A stretch of 64,000 bases of DNA from Anticarsia gemmatalis. Lineage: Eukaryota; Arthropoda; Insecta; Lepidoptera; Erebidae. Shown one piece after another: positions 41,001-50,000 of the stretch (position 1 is the first letter of the stretch; every line of letters begins with the position of its first letter). The notes under the pieces were generated by a model, which had not been told where the DNA came from, did not search any database, and was given only the letters and a program-made list of their open reading frames with translations. A program made the position numbers and the translations under genes. The stretch spans positions 16,719,001 through 16,783,000 of the forward strand of contig NC_134776.1 of the NCBI RefSeq assembly GCF_050436995.1. The letters are read 5' to 3'.

Positions 41001-44000
41001 TTGAACTGACCTTTGATGCTGCTTCATTTTGATTTTAATTATAACCAGACTCACTTTATTAATGCCTACACATTCTCTTAAAAATCAATAAGTTTTGTTG
41101 TTACATTCATTCCTGTTCATATGGTAGGTACGTTTTGTCTCTTTCCGTTGGTACCTATGTAAGCAAAGGTATTTTCAAACATGAATCTTTATTAAAGATG
41201 AGCGCGTTCGAATAAATAAAATTAGAATGTACGCAATAGCTAGAGTATGGACGATGGATTTTCTAATTATTCAGATTCGCGTTGTTTCCCCGCACTGACG
41301 CCCTACGCCCTCCCTCTACTACGCAGTACGCAACTTACTGCGTAGGAAGCATCACACTCGAGGGCTATGATTTTTAACAAGCGAAGCTACGTAGGTCAGG
41401 CTACTGAGGCCACCTGTCCATTTAAGCGCAGAAGGGCGAAGCTATGCCAATTAAATGAATGAATGAAATGAACCGAAAGAATTCTCCCAGTCTTTATAGT
41501 TTGTTAAACAAAGTGAGACTGATTTGTCTACGAGTCAAACATAGTTTAGAAGTTTAAGTTGACTCGCATTATCTCGGATTCAAATAATTTAGTAAAGAGA
41601 TACATTTTCAAAGCTTATTTAAGCATTATCATAATAGCATTATACTCCGTGGTTTTGTTTTGCCAAACCTATGCACTGCAGGTGATTTTCTCATCCCGCA
41701 TCTTCATAGTTTAGCAACCACATACATGTTCAGTGGAAGCGCACTCTAAGTTTCCCCTAAAGGCTTAGTTCATTGTAAGCCGTTTCATAATTCCATGAAC
41801 GCATTCACCAGTGATTTCGACAATCGATTTAATGTAAGTGCCTAGGCAAGGTACTCGTTAGTAACGAATACATCAATTATTTGAAGATTAGCGCTAATTC
41901 CTTAACAATACGCTAACAATGTGATACGTACTCGTGAGTCGCGAGGCTCGCGAGGCTCATGACTGTAGCATATATTAATGCATATTTTGAATATCAGAAT
42001 ATAAACTTATTTCGGCTTGTTCCTTAGCTTAAAAAAAGCTGGTATCTTTCCAAATGTGATACGAATAAATAGTGCAATGTTAATTAAAACTAACTAGAAA
42101 TTACACTAACTACTCCCACTCTATTCGAACTAGCAACTTCGGGATTGTTATCTTCTAAAACCGATACCTAATTAGTAGCCGTGATGCTGTGACTAATGTG
42201 GATTCCTGTAAACAAATATCAAGTTCTCCGCCTAACAAGTTTCTACCTACGCTTTATTTGTAAATACATTCTATTTTCCTTTTAGAATCATGATAAATAA
42301 TATTTGTTTTCTGTGAAATAAGTAGGTGTCTGTAACTACGTAAAAATGTGACAGTTACAGTGACTTTCTGTCCGTGCTACAGTTTATTTTGGCCCGGTCC
42401 GATTTAGGCACCAGCACTTTGGTTATTGTTATTCTGTATAGGTAACAATCTCACTCATGTCTTAGTCGCTAAAAAGGTGATTTCTGTAATCATACAACCT
42501 GACGACGGTTAGCTACGGTTGCTGAACTATTATTATATTAAATAATAAATCTTAATCTAAGTAGGTACACATTAGCTATGGCTTATGCGCAAAATAACAG
42601 ATTTGCATAACGACAGAAATGTTACAAATCATTCGTGTAATATTAAAAGATGAGACAGATATTCTTTGATCTATCCAGATTAACACTATAAGTCCTCGAT
42701 TGTGGTGGAGAATGGAAAGAAAGTTAATGCTAAACTACGTTTAACATGTAGAAATTAGCTGTTTAGGGAAACACACTTCATCCGGATATAGTAAAATTTT
42801 ATCCCGCTTAATATACTCCCATTACAAACATATTTAAAAAAATAATTGTATATAACTGTAGGTACCTATCTCTTAATTTCAATGATAATAATATACCTAA
42901 TTGTATGACGTGTTTTCTACTCCTTAAAGCATTACTCGCGGATACAAAATTGCTGAATAAACCTGTCAAGACCTAAACTTCATTATACGCTATGCCGCGA
43001 TCTTCAACGCGGATGATGGCTATTTATCCGTTCATTGAGTTTTTTTGGCCTGTATAGTGTACACGGTCGATGTGCTGCCAAACTTTCATATTTATTCGCC
43101 ATTCGCAATGATAAGCCTGAATCTGCTCAGGATGAATTTTAATAATGAAAATAAACTGGTGTGATGCGACTTTGACAAAACTGTTTTTTTCGTGTATTAA
43201 CCAAAATTAATAGTTTTCGAATCTCAACACCTTTCTCACATTCAATAATTCGCGAATTATTAACATATTATTCATTTAGGCCCTGTTTTCCCTTTCGTGT
43301 TGATGAAGTGAAACGAGATATTACGTGGCTTTGCGCGCCATCTGTTATCGTTAGCGAGAACTATACGTTGTCGCGATAAAAGGGTATGGGATGCGTTTCA
43401 TGTTTTTCCCTTGGGGATGACACTTTATCCTATTACTATCTCCCTACAAAAATATCCTCGACCAGACGGCTTCTCTTACATGAATGAAGGACAAACAAAC
43501 ATAATTAAAAACTAACTAAATGTACGCTTATCATGCTTTAAATCCCCTGTGGGAGTTTCTAATATCTCATCAATCTTGGAAGGTGTTTTAGACTGCATGA
43601 TCGGCTTTGAATATAAAGTTATTTATTTGTTAAAATTACGAGATTAAATTGATTTGTTAAAGTTACAGCAGAAAAAAATTGGATAGGCCTGGAGAGTACG
43701 TGAAACGTAGTAGTAGTTTTAGTTCTTAATTTCACTAGTAGTAGGTGAGCTAATGGTTGACAATTATATATCTGCGGTAGTTGTCTGATCTAATCCTCAC
43801 ACCTAGTCTTTTTAAAGTACCTACTACATACCGCGGCAGTCGTAGTAACCAAAGTTTACTATTGTAGTATTATTGAATTCATATATTCTTTTCATCTTTT
43901 ATAGTGACACAAGAGGCTGATGAGGATACCAAAAAGATGTGTCCCACAGACTGCAATGAAAACCTACTACTGGACTGTCCTCATGCAACTCTCTACCTAC

Positions 44001-47000
44001 GATTTCCGCACGAAAGAGAGCTCAAAGTAAGTTGGTTTATGTTTGAAGGATTTTTATTATTCTTGCCAATGGTATCATGGACTAATTTTTATGGAAAGGG
44101 TTAGGAAGGATTTAAATTCCTCTAAGAAAATTAAGATGAATAATCAACCTACTAACTTGCCACCATTTTGTAATATGCAAAGAATAAAATTATATCTGTA
44201 ACTGAATAACTTGTGACAATCAAAGGTTCTACTTATTGTACTTTAATCGCGATCTTAATCTGCTTTCTTAATGTTATGTAAATTATAGACCAGTAGGTAC
44301 TCTAATTTTTGAGAAAAACACATACAATGTTATTCAACAAATAATAAATTCTATTAAATAACCAATTTTACAACATAACAATAGGATAGATTCGTGTACA
44401 TACTTGCATAGATTTTTCCTATTTTATTTTTTTGTTTTTCGTTCGCCCACGTTAACTTGTGACGTTTCCGAACGTAATATGTTAAATAGTCTTTGACAGC
44501 TGGCGTTCAGGGGGAACTGGGAGGGAGAGAGATTTTCCCGCGCGATCCATTAAAGACTCGTCAGAAAGCCGACATTACAAGTCTCCTGACCTGTACGATA
44601 TCTATTAATATTATAACGTTAAGTCGCAACCGAGTTGTTTTGTTGCTTCGGTATAGTTATATTAAATTTTAATAGTCTATGGCAACAAACTTTTTCTCAA
44701 ATCACAACAGTCATGTTTGGTTGTCGATTGACACATTTTGGACTTTTGTTTCAACATGGTTACTATACTCTTTAAAATATAGCTTGATTAAAATGACAGT
44801 TCTAAGCAAAACAGATGACACAACTTTGTAGTGACGTCTCACGAGTATTACAAATTGAAACACGAAAAATCTGTCTTGTCTAGCATTATAACTATTTTTT
44901 AAATACAGATCCTCAATAAGAAATCAGAATAATTCAGTACAATCAGCCTTTAAACTAAAAATCAGTACTATTTTCTTTAGTCTTAAAAATAAACCTAATA
45001 ATTTTCAACCTCTCTACAAGGCTACGTCATGTTGCAAAAATTTTAGTGAGGAGACACAATAGATGAGAGTAAATCGACTGATTAATCGTTAATCGCGAAG
45101 TACACTTTGATACTTTTTGTGACCAAGAATTAATAATTAATCTCCAAGATTGTTCCAGCGATTCTGATGATACCGATGAGAATGATACTGATTTAGGATG
45201 CGCACCATTAGCTGCGCATCCTATATTACTATCATCCTCATCCCTATCATCAGAATTGCACCATTAACTGAATAAATTAATTTTTTTAAACTGTTTTCAT
45301 TGTTTTATTTAATTGATCCTAATTAATACTAAACTAGGAGAGGTCTCCGTGCGGTGTTAAAAGTAGGGCAGGTCGTCCTATACGAATTTGCTTAAACAAT
45401 AAGATTCACAACAACAATTCGTAAAAAGCTAATTCAAATTAATTGAATCGAATATAATTATTTTAGATTCGATTTTTTCGCTATCGATTTTGATCAATAC
45501 TTCTACAACCCTAGTCAAAACAGTTTGACATCTGCCATTCTAATCAAGCTATATTTTAAAGAGTATAGGTCGAATACTACTTGAGAATTGTAAAAATCTA
45601 TTAATTCACTGAAGGTACGTGGTTAGTTTATTAATAAAACATTCACTTCTCGACAAACCGTAGCCGTAGGTATCACCAAAACTGAAACAATAAAATACTA
45701 TTAAAAATGTGTTTCATTCTGGATATTTACATCTCCATGGTTTGGGCAATCGGTTAGTATTCATAGGCTTTATTCATTTATACTTAGTTGGATATTTGAT
45801 TGCTATGAATTAAGTTTACAAAACGCCTATAGACCATTAGCACATGAAATAACGTCAATTCATAATTCTACGATTTTGTTTTTGTGACTATGCTAGTATG
45901 CTAAAAAGTTTTATTAAGAATATTATGAACATCAATGAACATTATGAACATATGGGTCTCTGATATAGAAGCATATTTTACATCACACTTTATGATCAGC
46001 AAACATGCTAGGTGAAAGTGAATAATTCCATTTAACCAGTCTCTGTCTAATCCTCTATAAGATTGCCTGAAGCCTATAGTACCTGTATCATCTGGGCTCT
46101 TTTATTGGAAACTCTGAAATCTGAACAATATTTATTGTCATGTTACTTGTTAAAAATCTGCCAATATTACTAAAATTTACTTTGGAGGCAAAAAAAATAC
46201 TATGAGAGTAAATAATTGTATATTGATGTTGACTATATGACTGATTGAAGATGAACTAGTATGTTAATGTCTCTTGTGTTATCTTTCAGGGCTGGCGCTA
46301 CATGGTAAAGTTGGCTGCCCACAACAATGGGGCACAAATCCATCATCAGCAACTGACTAAGGAAGATGTGCCAGCTATTGTGGATAAATGCCTCAGCTTT
46401 ATTTATGCCCATGGTATGTAAATGTTGCCTCTAATCTGTTAAACAATTAGAACAATCAGTATGAGAACAAGATGAGCATTTCTAAAAAAACATCTGATAT
46501 CTATTCTTTTTACAAAACATATCACAATGTATCTAGTCCTTTATTAAATTCCAAAACAATGTAATTGTTTTTCTCAACTACTATATACTATCTCTGTAAA
46601 TGAGCTAGTTATAATATATTGGTCCAAGCCGGTTTCGGCGACAGCGACTGCAATTACTGTGGACTTTGAAATGAGCTAGTAAAGTTTTAGTGACAAATTT
46701 CCACAATATTTTTGCTCTCCTGCAAAATTGACAAAATGTAAATAGGTTCATCTGGTTCTTATACCACTATTTGTTATATAGTAGGAAATTACGGTTGAAA
46801 GTTACTGATATAATGATATATCGTAATAAATTATTCTTGTGAGATAGATAGAATACTGGCTACCTATATACTCTGCTTATCTCTATAAAAGTAACATTGA
46901 CATTAATTCATAGTGCTAGTTTTCTAATTGCTTATGCTTAATTTTATAAGATTTTATCAGACCATAAGGGTCTAATACTAATGTTAAATTTAGCTTTTTA

Positions 47001-50000
47001 TGGTAATTAAAAATAGAATAAAATTAAGTTACCTACCTTGCTTTGGTCAGCCTATAAAATTATTAACTAGTATACTTATTTTGGTCCACCTACAGCACAA
47101 TGTAGTGTCTTCAACTGTTTTGACTTTTCACCAGTAATATGGTAAATGTAAGAAACAAACTTAATGTGATTATTGATACATTCTAGGCAGTCTATCAGAG
47201 GGCATCTACAGAAGAGCAGGGAGTAGTGTGGTGCTATCAGAACTGCTTGCACGGTTCAGACGAGATGCATGGTCAGTGCAACTCAGCTCGAGCCAGCACT
47301 CGGAGCATGATGTGGCTGGAGTTCTCAAAAGGTAAACTTACAACTCAACACATTAAGTCCAAATGACTAAAGTCATGGCTTTTTCTTATGTATGGCATCT
47401 GCTTGAATTTGTGAACTTATGTGTATTGTATTTCTTCTACAATAGCACAATAGTTATATGTTTCTAACATTTCTTGTATACCAATTATATGCATTTTTTT
47501 TATATTTTTCATTCGAAGTTGATTTGTGTGACATGATAGCTTAGTTGTGTAGAAGAGTAAATTACAAACATCTACTTAACCAGAAAAATTATGTCTGTTT
47601 CAGGTTCTTCCGAGATCTTCCGGAACCCTTAGTGCCGCAAGATAAACATCAGGCCTTGATATCAGCTTTAGGTAATTAATCATTGTATTATGTATTTAGA
47701 AGTATACAGGGTGTCCCAAAACTCAACGATAATCCGAGACAGGATGAAAAGCCCAGCCATACTGGTTCTAGGAAAAATAAAAAAAAAATTCCATGTCACT
47801 TAGTTCAGCAATAATAGACACTTTTCAAAAAAGTTGAAATTCCACACCCTTGGTCGCATTTTCAAGTCCTGTGATCACCAATGTCACAATTTCGCTGTGT
47901 TTTTTAGAATTTCGTAATCTTTATTAAATATGCTATTAATCGTAAAACAAATTAATGCACAAAACATTGTCAATTTAATAAAAAAAGTTAAGTTTTAGTG
48001 AGGCATGGTTCACAAAAATATCGTTAGTTAACTTTGACGCTTCATATTGAAAAAAAAATCTACTACACTACCCTTGGCAAGTTATTTCAAAAGTTGGCGC
48101 ATTTAATCAAGATTTCAAAATGGTGCAATACTTGCCACTTTTCTTGGCATTAAAAATGTTATTTTTATTTGAACGACGAGTATCCTCGAAAATGGATCGG
48201 ACGCAGTGGTACAATTGTATGGCCTCCTCGTTCCCCCGATCTAAATCCAGTAGATATTTTTTACTGGGAATGCATAAAAGAAAAAGTCTATTCGAAATCA
48301 ATACAAAATCTATTAGAACTTCGCCAAAAAATTGACACAGCGTCGGAGGAAATAAATGCAAGGAATTTTGCTTGACTGGTAAAAAGATCTTTTGTACGCC
48401 GTTGCAGAGCATGTATTCGTGCCAGAGGAAAGCAATTATTTTTAGTAAAGAGGTAATTGAGTCAGTCCATAACCAATATTTAATGTAATAAACATAATAG
48501 GTAATAGTAATAAAAAAAAAGAATGAACGAACCATCGTTCTTATTTAATTATTCTCCTTAAACTAAAGTAATTCCGAATTGTTTTCCTCTGGCACGAATA
48601 CATGCTCTGCAACGGCGTACAAAAGATCTTTTTACCAGTCAAGCAAAATTCCTTGCATTTATTTCCTCCGACGCTGTGTCAATTTTTTGGCGAAGTTCTA
48701 ATAGATTTTGTATTGATTTCGAATAGACTTTTTCTTTTATGCATTCCCAGTAAAAAATATCTACTGGATTTAGATCGGGGGAACGAGGAGGCCATACAAT
48801 TGTACCACTGCGTCCGATCCATTTTCGAGGATACTCGTCGTTCAAATAAAAATAACATTTTTAATGGCAAGTATTGCACCATTTTGAAATCTTGATTAAA
48901 TGCGCCAACTTTTGAAATAACTTGCCAAGGGTAGTGTAGTACATTTTTTTTTTCAATATGAAGCGTCAAAGTTAACTAACGATATTTTTGTGAACCATAA
49001 CTCACTAAAACTTAACTTTTTTTATTAAATTGACAATGTTTTGTGCATTAATTTGTTTTACGATTAATAGCATATTTAATAAAGATTACGAAATTCTAAA
49101 AAACACAGCGAAATTGTGACATTGGTGATCACAGGACTTGAAAATGCGACCAAGGGTGTGGAATTTCAACTTTTTTGAAAAGTGTCTATTATTGCTGAAC
49201 TAAGTGACATGGATTTTTCTTTTTATTTTTCCTAGAACCAGTATGACTTGGCCTTTCATCCTGTCTCGGATTATCGTTGAGTTTTGGGACACCCTGTATA
49301 AGTTTGTTTATAAGTGGTCTGGTTACCATAGTACGGGCTCTGCTTTGTTTGGAATCAGATGACTGTGTGATTTGACCAAAAACATTAATTTACTTTATAA
49401 TACTTGTTATAAAGTCTCATGTGTTGATGTAATTTCCAGAGCAATCGGAGGAGTCGAGTCGCAACGAGAAGTACCGCCAAGTAATGGCGTCGTTCCCTCT
49501 CGTCGCTCGAAACACCACACGGAAACTGTTCGCACATCTACACTTTCTACACACCATGGCACACGCTAATAAGATGGGTGCCGAGAATCTAGCTTCAGTA
49601 TGGGCGCCGACCATCATGCCGGCCGCATTAGTGAGTTATCTGAATTCAATCTTTAGGGTCAATCTTCATGCATTCCCGGTTATTGTTTTCTAAGCTTGAC
49701 TATAGTTCCTATCCAGACATACTTGTTTTGGTTTTTTATTTTGGAAACAGGCGACTTTAAACATAAATAATATATTACCGTTAAATACGTTTCTCTCGTT
49801 TTTGGAAATGTGTTGGATAGGCTCCATCCAACATATCTATTTCAATTCTAACATAGTTGTTTTCTTGGCTTGTTTGACCTATGAACGTTAGTTTTACTAG
49901 TGACACTCTTTCACGTTTTTATTGCAGACAAGTAATACTCTTCAAACTGCGTGGTCATCTAAAGAGATGTTTGTTGTACGGGACCTTATTGCTAACTTTG

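Larger units (their letters stand above)
34004..43904 (+). other. intron 3 of the RhoGAP gene (9.9 kb)
   Basis: The intron runs from GTAAGT to TTATAG. It holds the retroelement fragment at 34850-35255, a local duplication at 36415-36560, the GC-rich MITE at 39340 and a small palindrome at 40257. The rest is AT-rich, and I found no extra exon or RNA gene in it. Confidence 0.8.
47705..49298. mobile_element. 1.6-kb mariner-type foldback element 2
   Basis: The element is 47707-49296 between TA dinucleotides. The ends are again CAGGGTGTCCCAAAACTCAA and its inverse. Arms are about 725 bp (47707-48431) and 714 bp (48583-49296), the right one lacking a short internal piece near 48870. The loop of about 150 bp is the reverse complement of the loop of element 1, so the two insertions point opposite ways. 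It fills most of the intron between exons 7 and 8, inside the RhoGAP domain. Confidence 0.92.

Noticed and set aside
41370..41405. Possible further Helitron end (AAGCGAAGCTACGTAGGTCA)
   Set aside because: It resembles the 3' end of the family, but the hairpin stem is lost and no start was found, so it was not listed.
48107..48969. Several open frames on both strands across 48.1-48.9 kb
   Set aside because: They are antisense or off-frame readings of the transposase fragments in the two inverted arms of the foldback element; only the frames with SPDLNPVD are real remnants.
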